From Prorocentrum cordatum (Eukaryota; Sar; Dinophyceae; Prorocentrales; Prorocentraceae): 64,000 nt of DNA. Position 1 is the first letter of the stretch, and each line of letters opens with the position of its first letter. Below, piece after piece: positions 48,691-58,808 of this stretch. A program made the position numbers and the translations under genes. The notes below the pieces were generated by a model, which had not been told where the DNA came from, ran no database searches, and was given only the letters and a program-made list of their open reading frames with translations. The DNA is taken from contig CAUYUJ010018904.1 in NCBI GenBank assembly GCA_963575745.1, positions 114,501 through 178,500 of the forward strand, in the 5' to 3' direction.

Positions 48691-50094
48691 CTCCTCCTCC
48701 TCCTCCTCCTCCTCATCATCATCATCCATCTATTCCTCCTCCTTGTCCCTCCTCACTCATACATGCTTCCTTCCTCCTCCTCCTTCGAACGATAACGGCG
48801 CACCCCCCTTTTGCTGCTACACTTCCCTGATTACCTCAACTCGCATGGGAGTCGCTGCTGGATGTGCCAGTGGGAATGCTCGAAACGTCAGGGCTTTTGT
48901 TGATCGACGTCGCCCAATATGGGTTCAACGCTGCCCCTAGAAAGCCCTATGCCCCCCCTGTGCACCCCCAAACGATCTCAACATAGCCCCAATAGAGACG
49001 CCTTCATTGTCGACAGATCGCATGCGAATCGTTTCTGGAAAAACTGGGGGACATGCAAAGCTTCGGCAATACCCGGCCGTTACTGAAGGCCCGCGCCGTT
49101 CCAGTACACTAAGCAACATGCCACAACGGTCAAGAGCAAATTCTAAAACGACGCAACGGGCTCCACCCCTCTCGGAGCAGGCTAGTCCGCCTGTCGGAAA
49201 TCACTTTCTCACCTGGACGCGTTTTCTTCCAAATGAGTCGCGTTCTCTCTCTTGGATGTCAAGGCCTGTTGTGATACGGACTGCTACCAAGGCCGACGCA
49301 TGCGCCAACGGAGTCTCCACTTCTAGCGGGCGCGGAAGGCGGACTCGTTTTTTTAGCATTCCCTGAGGGCTTCGAACATCTGGGCGAACCGGCGCCCTTC
49401 GATAGCAGCCACTCTTTGGAGCTGGGCAGTGGGTCCTGCTTGTCGCCGTTGGTCGAACACGGTCCAAGCCGCGCGTCCAGCGCGCGGGAACGAACATGTT
49501 CCACAATCCTGGCGCCCGCTCTGCGCTTGAAGCTGTCTCTTCCTTTTTCTTCGGTGCGGCGGCGCTTTCGCTGGCCAAAGCCAATCATTGACGGTGTCTG
49601 CGAGCGCAGCGATGGCAGCCATCGCAGGCATCGCAACAGCCCGATCTCACTTCTCACACGGTCGTCGTCTCATTGCCACCAGAGGCTGACCGAGAAGAGC
49701 GGTTGCGTGCATCATGTTTGGCACCATGCTCCACTATAGTGCGGGCGCGGTCGCAAGAAACCGTCGCGAGAAACCCAGCCCGAAAAACCCACGCGCGAGG
49801 TGCACCTGAGGGGAAACACAGAGCACCCTGAGCGCAGCAGCTCCTTCCACAGCCGCTGGGAGCCACCACGTAGCGCGCGGAGTGAAGAAACCCAAGGAAC
49901 CCTGACAAAGCGCATCTGGTTTCTTGATGCGCGTCCCCACTGTAGTTTGCGCCTGCGCAGCCTGCGTTTCTCTTCGCCAGTCGCCCCAACGCACCAACCG
50001 CAGTCGTACACGGTGTCCACCTCGCGGCCCACGGAAAACGACATACCGTCAAGTGTTGGTATGGCGGCGGCCGCGGGGCGGGAGTAGTCAGTTA
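48691..50094. other. No confident gene; short CTC microsatellite at the start
   Basis: CTC/CAT run at 48685-48728. The minus frame near 49353-49631 (MPAMAAIAALADTVNDWLWP...) has non-repetitive composition but matches nothing I know. 49750-49960 has two AAGAAACCC/GGTTTCTTG-type words. No support for annotation as a gene. Confidence 0.45.
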
Positions 50095-50099
50095 TGACA

Positions 50100-50162
50100 G
50101 GAGGAGGAGGAGGAGGAGGAGGAGGAGGAGGAGGAGGAGGAGGAGGAGGAGGAGGAGGAGGA

Positions 50163-50194
<32 letters not shown>

Positions 50195-50254
50195 GAGGAG
50201 GAGGAGGAGGAGGAGGAGGAGGAGGAGGAGGAGGAGGAGGAGGAGGAGGAGGAG
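50100..50254. repeat. (GGA)n microsatellite, about 155 bp
   Basis: Longest near-pure GGA run in the window, interrupted by a G-run at 50161-50171. It produces poly-Gly/Arg and poly-Ser/Pro/Leu artefact frames of over 170 residues. Confidence 0.97.
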
Positions 50255-50477
50255 GCACGACGTGTACCCCAGACGTTGAATGTTGCTGGAGTCGGGCGGG
50301 GTGAGCGCCCGAGAGGGCACTCCTCTGCCCAGCCCACAGTGCGGCAGCTCGCGCAAGCTCGCCCCGTGCCCCCCCCCCGCGTGCCCGACGACCCCGACCC
50401 CCCCCCCCGACGACCCCGACGACCACCGACCTTCCGCCAACCGCTGTGTTTGCGTCGCGTCGTCGCCGTCGTGGCCA

Positions 50478-50478
50478 T

Positions 50479-50560
<82 letters not shown>

Positions 50561-50561
50561 C
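50478..50561. repeat. (GTC)n microsatellite
   Basis: Pure TCG/GTC run of about 84 bp. Artefact poly-Ser, poly-Arg, poly-Val or poly-Asp frames. Confidence 0.97.
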
Positions 50562-50800
50562 GGGTGGCCCTTCTCTCCTGGCCCGTGGCCTGGCTCGTCT
50601 GCTGGCGTCTGCTCCCCCTGTTCCCCTTCTCGCTCTCCTCCTCCTCCCCCGGGCCCCCCTCCACTGCTCCCCGCCCGCTGTCTTCCCTCTGTCCCCTCCG
50701 CCCGCGCGGTCAACGTCGCCTGCTTGCTTCTCGCTTCCGTCGTCGTCGTCGTCGTCGTCGGGTCGGGCGAAATGGGGGGATAGCAAAAGGGGGGTTTGAG

Positions 50801-50821
50801 AATCAGCTCACGTAGCTGATT
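50801..50821. repeat. Perfect hairpin AATCAGCT-CACGT-AGCTGATT
   Basis: Eight-bp arms with a CACGT centre. Related in design to the hairpins at 1 and 57986. Confidence 0.8.
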
Positions 50822-51440
50822 TTCCCAGCGCCTCCCGGCGCCGGAGGCGGCCATGTATCGAGGAATGGGCCCCTCGGTGAGGCCGAAACCAGCTGCAAGC
50901 AGCAAATTTCGTATCCCCCCCTTTCCCAATCCCCCCCTTTCGCTCGCCCCGATCTCTCCTTCTCCGCCGCCGTGCAGCACGCACTGCGGGGAGCGGGCGG
51001 CGCCGGATGGACTAAGCCCAGAACTTTTGGCTGCTCTTTGGTGGAACGCCCCTGTGCGAACAGCCTGCCTGCATCGAACTTTGAATCTGAGCTGGAACCA
51101 CGTTATGCTGAGAACTGCTGGGGATCAGCGGTGTCTGCTCCCTGCCACCTGGCAAGTGGCGAGATGATCCCACATCGTGATGGGGGGGAGCTTGGGATCG
51201 TGTCGGTCTTCATGCCGGCTCCAGTAGCCAGAGCGGTGGCGGCAAGGGCTGAGGATGCGATGCTTCGAAATAGGGATATCCAACCAGTTCTTCGAAACAG
51301 AACTCTGACTTGGACCACTGGCGGGGAGAATCGCCCCATTTCCATGAAGGTTTGCATGTTGACCAAAGATGAAGAGATAGGGGGGAGAAGGATGAGGCGA
51401 ATAGGAGGATGAGGAGGAAGAGGGTAATTAGGTAATTACT
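50822..51440 (+). other. Uncharacterised open frame region (50972-51412), doubtful
   Basis: A 146-residue frame includes HLASGEMIPHRDGGELGIVS and a helix-like VARAVAARAEDAMLRNRD. The composition is not repetitive and it could be an exon or retroelement remnant, but I recognise no family. Confidence 0.2.
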
Positions 51441-51849
51441 CGATCTTCCTCCTCCTCCTCTTCTTCATCTCTTCTCCTCCCTCTACCCCTCCCCCACCCT
51501 CCGAGCACTGCGTGCCCTTCGCAGCAGTGTTTCTGCGCATTTCCGCGCGTTCAGTTGTCCTGTCGGCGCGGCCATCACTTGACAAGACCGATCTGCAAAC
51601 AAGAGAAGCTTGTGGCCGCGGTCCCAGAAGGGGTCGCGCTCGCCTGCAGCGGGGACCAAAGGGAAAGTCACGAAATGAAGACGGAGGAAAGATAGAGAGA
51701 GAGATATTGAGACAACCCAGAAAGAGCTACTCACATATATGCTTGCACGTACACGTGTGCATTATATCTCTCTCTATAGATGCACCGATTTATACGCATA
51801 CACATACGCACATATGAATATATACATATGTGGTTTGGGACGATCTCAA
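51441..51849. other. No gene; CTC patch and short CATA/GAGA words
   Basis: CTCCTC at 51446-51485, AGAGAGAGA and ATATAC words near 51690-51830. Confidence 0.5.
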
Positions 51850-52236
51850 TACAACATGTTGAATTCACCTTAATATCGAATTACTATGTGGGGGCCGACC
51901 TGAGTTGATTCAATAAACGTGCTGCATTTAATCAGTGCTTCGAACAGGCCGGGGCCATTGAGTTAACGTACTAGTCAGACGCAACTTATCAAATAATTGA
52001 ATTAAATGCCGCGCCCGGGATCGCCGCGGCCTCGCCAGGGGAGGCGCCCGACACAAACTGAAATAAACTTAGATACACGAATCAAATTTATCCAACGAAA
52101 CTGAATTGTGTAAATTCAGTTCCTCCACTGGGCCAGCGTTGAATACATAGTCGAAGTCAATTAATGTTAATTGTTTATAATTAATTTGATTGGTTATACA
52201 TATACATATATACATATATACATCTATATATAGGTG

Positions 52237-52270
<34 letters not shown>

Positions 52271-52372
52271 TGTATGCATGTATGTATGTATGTATATATG
52301 TATGTATGTATGCATGTATGTATGTATGTATGCATGTATGTATGTATGTATGTATGCATGCATGCATGTATG

Positions 52373-52403
<31 letters not shown>

Positions 52404-53130
52404 GTAAGTATGTATGTATATATATATATGTGTGTGTATCCGGCCCCCCCCTGGCGGAGCCGCCAACCGGCTTTGGGCGGGGCCGAAGTAATTCAATTAG
52501 TTGAACTAGCCGGGCGTAATTGATTCGATAACTGAATTTATTGCCGCGCTCGGGTTCGCCGCGGCCTCGCCGGGGCCGCGACGAACTGAATTGAATCAGT
52601 TGAAGTAGTGGAACTAGTTCAGTTTATTCGATGGCTTAAACTCATTTAACTTATTTGATTGACTGAAATAATTGATCAAGTCACTCGGCTTGGCCAGCGC
52701 TGAGTAATTCAGTTAAACCGTTTAATGTGTAAATCCATCCAACTAACTTAATTTAGCCCCGGCTACCCCGGGCAGAGCCGGCGGCCCGGCCCCGGGCGGG
52801 GCCGAATTAGTTCAACGATCTTACTTGACACATCGTAACCAATAAACTTATGACACTTAGTCGTTGCGCCAGGGCACGCCGCGGCCTCGCTGGGGGGGGG
52901 CGCCCGAATAAACGTTAAGTTAGCGGAATTCTAGTGCATAGCTACATTATAGTGAATTGCATTGATTTAAGTGAACCAATTACTATTTTGATGGGCCTGC
53001 GCAGCATAGTTTCACTCACTCATCTAATGCTCGTGAATTAACTTGAGTGGCTGAAAGATTTCACGCGCAAAATTTACTAACTCGCGTCAATCCGCTGGGC
53101 CTGCGCTGAGACATCCAAATGGCCAGCTAA
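51850..53130. repeat. AT/GC mosaic tandem repeat, 3 diverged units of 0.3-0.5 kb
   Basis: A GC block CGCCGCGGCCTCGCYGGGG occurs at about 52021, 52557 and 52880. A second block, GGGCGGGGCCGAAKTARTTC, occurs at 52475 and 52794. They are separated by AT-rich stretches full of TGAATTAATTGAACT-like words. A (TATG)n microsatellite interrupts unit 1. The extreme base-composition alternation is unlike the rest of the window. Confidence 0.75.
52236..52432. repeat. (TATG)n tetranucleotide microsatellite
   Basis: About 45 TATG/TGTA units with TATGCATG variants. Confidence 0.97.
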
Positions 53131-53169
53131 ATTTGATTGCGTCTTAATCTCGAATGTATTTAACTCCTT

Positions 53170-53290
53170 TCGGGCCGGCCGCCCCCGGGGGTCCCCAGGA
53201 AACCCTGGGAAGCCCCGGGGGGCCCAGGGAAGCCCTGAGAGGCCCCGAGAAATCCTGGGGGAGTCTGAGGAGCCCTGGGTGGTCATGAGA
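53170..53290. repeat. Repeat family D copy
   Basis: CCAGGAAACCCTGGGAAGCC, GAGAGGCCCCGAGAAATCC-type words. Confidence 0.65.
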
Positions 53291-53399
53291 GGCCTTTTGA
53301 ATCGCTCTTGTGCCTGATGCTCCGTGACCGATCATGTCGCGCAAGGTCGCAGGGGTCGGAATTGGCCCCATCCACGCATGATGTGCGCCGAATTATAGC

Positions 53400-54230
53400 G
53401 AGAACGCACGCGGGGCAGCGCGACTCACCCCTCTGCGTCTAGGTCTATCGATGCGCCCGCCAAGGCGCGGCCCCGACGGCCAGGATGGACAGCGAGAAGC
53501 AAGGCCAAACCCGCCACGCGAAAGGCGCACGGCCCGGCAGCGACAAGAGAGGAAGACCAAGCCCCTCTCAAACTGTCCCCTGCTTGAGCGGTTTGCTCGA
53601 GGTTGGCCTGCAGGCGAGCGAGCTACTGCTGCAGCTCGCCCACCTGCTGCTGCAGCTCGCTCACCTGCTGGTCGACCGAGGCAGCGGAGCTGTTGGGAAC
53701 GCGAGCGCGGGCGGGGGTGCCGTCGCGTCCGCGACCGAACTGCCTGCTGGCGATGCGGCCGCGCCGCCGGCCGGCGGCGGCGGGGCCGCCGCCGCGTCCG
53801 CGCCCGCGGGCCTGGCGGGCGGATGCGGAAGCGCCTCCGAGCCTGCGCCCCAGGCCCGCGGCGGCGGAGCCGCCGCCGTCGCGCCCGCGACCGCGCCGCC
53901 GGCCAGCGACGCGGCCGCGCCGCTGGCTGGCGGCGGCGGGGCCGCCGCCGCGCCCGCGCCTGCGGGCCAGACAAGCAGAGGCGGAGGGGCTTCCGAGCCT
54001 GTGCCCCAGGTCAGCGGCGGCGGCGCCGCCGCGGCGGCGCTCCGCGCGGGCGGCGGCGGAGGCGCCGCCATGGCCGCGCCTCTACTGGTCGGCGGCGGAA
54101 GCAAGGCTTCGCCCCGCGGGGCCGGCGGTGGCTGGCGCGCCGCCAGCGGGCGCAGCGCGTTGACGATTGTGTTGTCAGCGCATCGACCAACCCTTGTCTT
54201 GCGCGCGCGGCCCTCAAAATGGCCGCAGTA
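53400..54230. repeat. Extremely GC-rich region with ~154-bp tandem duplication
   Basis: Units at about 53757-53910 and 53911-54060 share GCGGCCGCGCCGC, GGCGGCGGGGCCGCCGCCGC and CTCCGAGCCTGYGCCCCAGG. Both strands carry long frames of Ala/Gly/Arg (for example 392 residues on plus), not credible as such. On the minus strand a heptad-like SVDQQVSELQQQVGELQQ ends in TAG (about 53625-53682) and could be the C-terminus of a coiled-coil protein, but no upstream exon is identifiable. Confidence 0.6.
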
Positions 54231-55680
54231 AGGGGTCGCCCTCCACCAGGCCAGATACGCGGCAGACAATGTACAAAGCAGGTCGTAAACGAAGCACGCC
54301 ATATACAATGTACGCCGTGCACGACGCATGTCATGCGCGAGGCGTGCGCCGCGGACTCTGCCGGAGTTTCCGCGCGTTCCCATCGAGCGCCGGGGAAGGG
54401 CGGCGGCGCGCGAGGCAGCGGCAGTCCCGCGCGTGTTTGGCGTCTGCCTCCTCCCAGCGTGGGCGCAGCAAGCGCCTCTGCGCGAGGTTGGAGTTGCCCC
54501 GCTTCAGCCGAGCCACCTGGCGAGAATCGCGCGCCGCAGCGAGAGCGCGACCCCCCCCCGCCCCGGCCCGGCGGCCGACGGGCGTGCGCCGGGGGGTTCG
54601 AAGAACTCGCATATTTTCAAATCCGCTGATCATAACAGTTTCGGAGGGACGGCATATCATCTGAATTCTTGGACACCCTTCCTCCCGAATGCCAAGAACT
54701 GCCCTGGGCGTCAACCTTCAGTCAGGGGGTTCCCAGAAGCAAGAATTACAGCGAGTTCGAAAACACCTCGCGACAACGTGAGAAGGGCAACCTAGCGACA
54801 ACATGCGATTCACAGGCCATGGCTCGAACGCATTAGTGCGGCGTCAGTGTTAGGTCGAGGCGTAGCGCGGCCCGCCGGCGCCCCAGTGGCCCCGTTGACG
54901 AACGGGGCTGGGCGGGGCAGCGCCATGGCGCGGAGGGCAGCGCGCGGGGCGGTGGGCAGTGGCGGAGCGCGCTCGGCGACTGCGCCCGCGGTCGCGGACT
55001 CGGGCCGTCGACGGCAGCGCGGCCGGGCGCCGGGGCCCGCGCTGCGCCAGCGCGACGACCCATCGAAAGGGAAACGAGCAGAGCTCGCCCCAAGCGTGAC
55101 ACGGTTGCAAGACGATGACCGAGGTGAGCGCTGCAAACGCCGATGGTGCATACTGCGAATGCCGGTGCGAGCGACGCCGCAAGCGAGCTGTTCAGCACGC
55201 GCGCTCAGTGGGGGCCGAAGTGCACCGGGCGACGAGGGCGGTCGGATGCTCACTCCACTACGTTGCGCGCGCAGGGCACGGCTGCGCGTCGCCGGGCCGA
55301 ACGCCGCTGCCATTGCACAAAAAGCAGGCGTCGCAGAGCGTGGGGGGTCTTTGACCTTGACGCCCTCCGAGAAGTATTCGAGCACGCCTGCGTTCGAGCA
55401 GAGAACACATTCGAATGCATCTTCTGCGCATTTTCGCGCGACGTCGACGCGCGCAGAATTGGCAGCGAGCGGCGAATGCACGTCGGAGGGGGGGGGCCCT
55501 GTCTCCTGCGCAGAATGCCAGACAACGCGTTGACTGCGCATGCCATATCCCGACGCATGTCCTCAGCCCCCCCCCCTGATGTTCAGGAGCCGGCGCTCGC
55601 GGGCGAACGATCGCCGTCTTCTCCGACATCTCCGCGCCCGTGGAATAAAGCATCGTCGCCGCCAGGGCCTGGGCCGCGTT
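54231..55680. other. GC-rich, no recognisable gene
   Basis: Overlapping long frames on both strands have Ala/Arg/Pro bias and no domain. AATGTACAAAGC/ATACAATGTACGCC words occur near 54270-54320. Confidence 0.45.
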
Positions 55681-55681
55681 G

Positions 55682-55790
55682 ACCTCGTCCCTCCTCCTCC
55701 TCCTCCTCGTCGTCGTCCTCCTCCTCCTCCTCCCTCTTCTCCGCCTCCTGATCCCTCCTCCCTCCTGCCTCCTCCTCCCTCGCCCCTCTA
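55682..55790. repeat. (CTC)n microsatellite with GTC interruption
   Basis: CTC-rich run producing poly-Leu/Pro artefacts. Confidence 0.93.
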
Positions 55791-55834
55791 CCTGGCGCGC
55801 GGCGGCGCCTGCGGGGCGGAAATTGAAGCCACTC

Positions 55835-56335
55835 CACTCTACTCGCCGCGTGGCAAACGCCACCGGGGCAAATTTGTGCGACTCCACTCTCGCAAGACAA
55901 TGTTTTGATCTGCGGGGCGAGAGCGACTTCTTCCTGGCCACTCTCGCAAGACGAATGCTACTCGAACCTCCTCGCCGCGTGGCAGCGCTCGGAGGGGGGG
56001 GAACAAAGCTACTCACTGTACTCGCCACGTGCCAGGGCCTGCGGAACCAACGCCCGCGCGCCCGCCCGCCCGCCGGCGCGCGAGCGCGCCCGCCGCCTGC
56101 CCGCCTGCCCGCCCGCCCGTGCGCTCGCCCGCGCGCCCGCCCGAGGGCCGGCCCGCTCGCCCGTTCGCGCGCGCGCGCGGGCCCGCTCGCGCGCGCGACG
56201 TGGCAGCGCCCAGGGAGCGCAACAGATGCTGCTCCGCTCTCCTCGCCACGTGGCGGCGCGCGGAGGGGGGAACAAACACATGCTGCTGCACTGTGCTCGC
56301 CACGTGGCAGCGCCCGTGGGGCGAAACAAAATCCG
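55835..56335. repeat. Repeat of CTCGCCACGTGGCAGCGC words, array 1
   Basis: CTACTCNNNCTVCTCGCCRCG-TGGCARCGC recurs at about 55838, 55963, 56013, 56230 and 56290, each followed by CGGRGGGGSGAACAAA. The word contains the palindrome GCCACGTGGC. A pure GC/CCG tract lies between (56055-56200). Confidence 0.8.
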
Positions 56336-56559
56336 CAGGGCCCCCTTGTGGGGCCACCAGGCTGTAGGCCTAAAGTTCGCAGTTTCCTGTGCCAGTTGTT
56401 GCAGTTTCCAGTTTCCACTGTTACAGTTCTGCTTATTGCTGCTTGCTGTTCCTTGTTGACTTCTTGCTGCTTACTGTTCCTTGTTGATGGACCGCGCGAG
56501 GGGGGGAGGCCCGAAACGGGCATTTATACCACGCCCAAAGCGCATGCTCTGAATTGCTG

Positions 56560-57220
56560 GGGTGGGTAAAATTGACACCCTTCACGCAGATCGGCGGGGT
56601 CCGGGTCCAATAAAAAAACATGGATTTGCCACATTTCTGAAATTCGGTGACACCCCTCACGCAGATCGGCGGGGTCCAAAAACACAAGGGATTTGCCACA
56701 TTCTTGAAATTTGCTGGAACCCATCATGCAGATCGGCGGGGTCAGGGCCCCAAAACACAAGGGATTTGCCACATTTCTGAAATTTGCTGGCGCCCCTCGC
56801 GCAGATCGGCGGGGTCAGGGTGCTAAAGCACAAAAGGATTTGCCACATTTCTGAAATTCGGGGGCGCCCCTCATGCAGATCGGCGGGGTCAGGGTCAACA
56901 AAAACAACATAAAGGATTTGCCACATTTCTGACATTCGGTGGCACCCCTCACGCAGATCCGTAGGGTCAGGGTCCAAAAACAAAAGGGATTTGCCACATT
57001 TCTAAAAATTGCTGGCACCCCTCACGCAGATCGGTGGGGTTAGGGTGCAAAAGCACAAAAGGATTTGCAACATTTCTGAAATCCTGTGGCACCCCTCGCG
57101 CAGATCGGCGGGGTCAGGGTCCCAAAACACAGGAGGTTTCAGGAAGTTTGCCACACCTCTGAAATCCGGTGGCACCCGTGACGCAGATCCGTAGGGTCAG
57201 GGTCGAAAAACAAACAGGTC
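56560..57220. repeat. Satellite, 72-75 bp unit, about 9 copies
   Basis: Unit: GGCACCCCTCACGCAGATCG, GCGGGGTCAGGGTCCAAAAA, CAAAAGGATTTGCCACATTT, CTGAAATTCGGT. Several units keep open minus frames (PPICVRGVTEFQKCGKS). Unit length near a multiple of three explains this; I do not call it coding. Confidence 0.93.
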
Positions 57221-57304
57221 CCGACACTGCTTCACGGCGGCGCCCAGACCTCATTTAGCTTTTGCATCTCCCAGTATCCGAGACAGGGGGCCGGCGGCAT
57301 GGGG

Positions 57305-57590
57305 CGAAGCCCTTACGGATTACTACTCTCTTCTCGGCACGTGGCAACGAAGCCGGCCGGGAACACAGGCTACTCCTCTTTACTCGCCACATGGCAGCGC
57401 CGCGTGGCAAGGCCTGAAAGGCAAACAAGAATACAATCCCACTCTACATAGTCGACACCAAGCAATGACATGGGGATCGAACACGAAGTGCACCTCCGCT
57501 GTACTCACCACGTGGCAGTGACGCGCGGACCGCACGTATACACATCTCACTCTGCTCGCTACGTGGCAACGTCGGGGCCGGGTTCAACAT
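57305..57590. repeat. CTCGCCACGTGGCAGCGC words, array 2
   Basis: Copies at about 57325, 57375, 57505 and 57550, separated from array 1 by the 72-75 bp satellite, which therefore probably expanded inside this repeat. Confidence 0.75.
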
Positions 57591-57599
57591 TCCTCCCCA

Positions 57600-57840
57600 T
57601 AGAAGCCTCCAAGACGGTCCAAGAGGGCCCTGAATCGCTGAATGATCCGTCCCAGATGCCAGAGAAGGCGTCCAGACGGTCCAAAACACCGTCAAGGCGC
57701 TCTCGGACGCCTCCAAGAACACTCCGAAGAATGCAAGACGCCCCCGGAGGTCCCCAAGAGGCCCCCAGGAAGACCCAGAGGGCCCTCAGGCGGCTCCCAA
57801 AAGACCCCCAAGAGGCCCTTGAAGACCCACGAGGCCCAAC
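57600..57840. repeat. Repeat family D copy
   Basis: AAGACGCCCCCGGAGGTCCC, CAAGAGGCCCCCAGGAAGAC-type words. Confidence 0.75.
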
Positions 57841-57985
57841 CCCTCTCCTCGTCCACCTGTTCCATCTCCTTATCCTCCTCGCACACAGGGTCGGCGACAC
57901 TGGTCGTAAGGTCTTCACAATAGTCAATGAACACAGAACAAGATAGTCAATGACAACACAGAAACGCACCATGTTTTGTTGCGTC

Positions 57986-58015
57986 GCCCCTAAATCGCGT
58001 AGCGATTTGGGGGGC
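57986..58015. repeat. Hairpin GCCCCTAAATCGC-GTA-GCGATTTGGGGGGC
   Basis: Thirteen-bp arms with a one-base bulge. Same family as 9477-9506. The following sequence (GCAGTGAAATTTGAGGAG...TCCTGGCCTC) is also shared in part. Confidence 0.8.
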
Positions 58016-58123
58016 AGTGAAATTTGAGGAGCGTTTGTGCTCTACGCCTCCTGGCCTCTTTGCCTCAGTGCCTCATGGCCTCGCCCTCACCAACGGTGGG
58101 CGCTCCCTGGTGGGAGCAATGGA

Positions 58124-58327
58124 TTTCCGCTTTACACCGCCATATTTGTCAGCCCCCATAGGCCGCAAGGGCCCCGGGGAAACCCAAGACAAGGGCACCC
58201 GGCCGGGAGGGACGCGAAGCGTAAGAAATGTACAAAACTCCTTCTGCCACGGATGTGGCTCTTTTGGGAGTGCTGCTTCTGCCGCAGGCCACGGCAGCGC
58301 CTCCAGAAGAAGAGAGCCACCTACCCC
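58124..58327. repeat. 204-bp direct repeat, copy 1
   Basis: TTTCCGCTTTACACCGCCAT through GAGAGCCACCTACCCCC. About three mismatches to copy 2, offset 376 bp. The translation on plus (GRKGPGETQDKGTRPGGTRS) is not repetitive, so a duplicated exon is possible, but no family is recognised. Confidence 0.9.
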
Positions 58328-58499
58328 CCCGAAGGGAAGCGGATTGCGACCAGCACGTCACGCCACACAGGGAGGGAGGGCGGGACCGCGAGACGCGCGG
58401 CGCCGCCTCCCAGGCCTGCGCGCGTAGAAAGGAACGAATGAGATGGGGTGGCCGCGAAAACCACATTTCCCGAATGCACAGCCTCCTAAGAAAAAACGC

Positions 58500-58704
58500 T
58501 TTCCGCTTTACACCGCCATATTTGTCAGCCCCCATAGGCCGCAAGGGCCCCGGGGAAACCCAAGACAAGGGCACCCGGCCGGGAGGGACGCGAAGCGTAT
58601 GAAATGTACAAAACTCCTTCCGCCACGGATGTGGCTCTTTTGGGAGTGCTGCTTCTGCCGCAGGCCACGGCAGCGCCTCCAGAAGAGGAGAGCCACCTAC
58701 CCCC
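58500..58704. repeat. 204-bp direct repeat, copy 2
   Basis: Near-identical to 58124-58327, same orientation. Confidence 0.9.
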
Positions 58705-58808
58705 ACGAGGCACACGTCCGGGAGGATGGCGCGAAGCGTGGACCGACGGGGACGCCAGCGCAGGATGCCAAGCCGTCTCAATGTTTTCCACTGCGCAGCA
58801 CAAAGGAA

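Noticed and set aside
49712-50980. 422-residue minus-strand frame
   Set aside because: Dominated by poly-Arg, poly-Leu and poly-Pro from (GTC)n and (GGA)n microsatellites.
53451-54629. 392-residue Arg/Ala/Gly frame and its overlapping frames
   Set aside because: Extreme GC content leaves almost no stop codons; the content follows a 154-bp tandem duplication and competing frames on both strands look the same.
56433-57018. Series of minus-strand frames with a Cys-rich repeat (PPICVRG...FQKCGKS)
   Set aside because: Product of the 72-75 bp satellite with unit length close to a multiple of three; frames are broken in several units and lack a start-to-stop gene structure.
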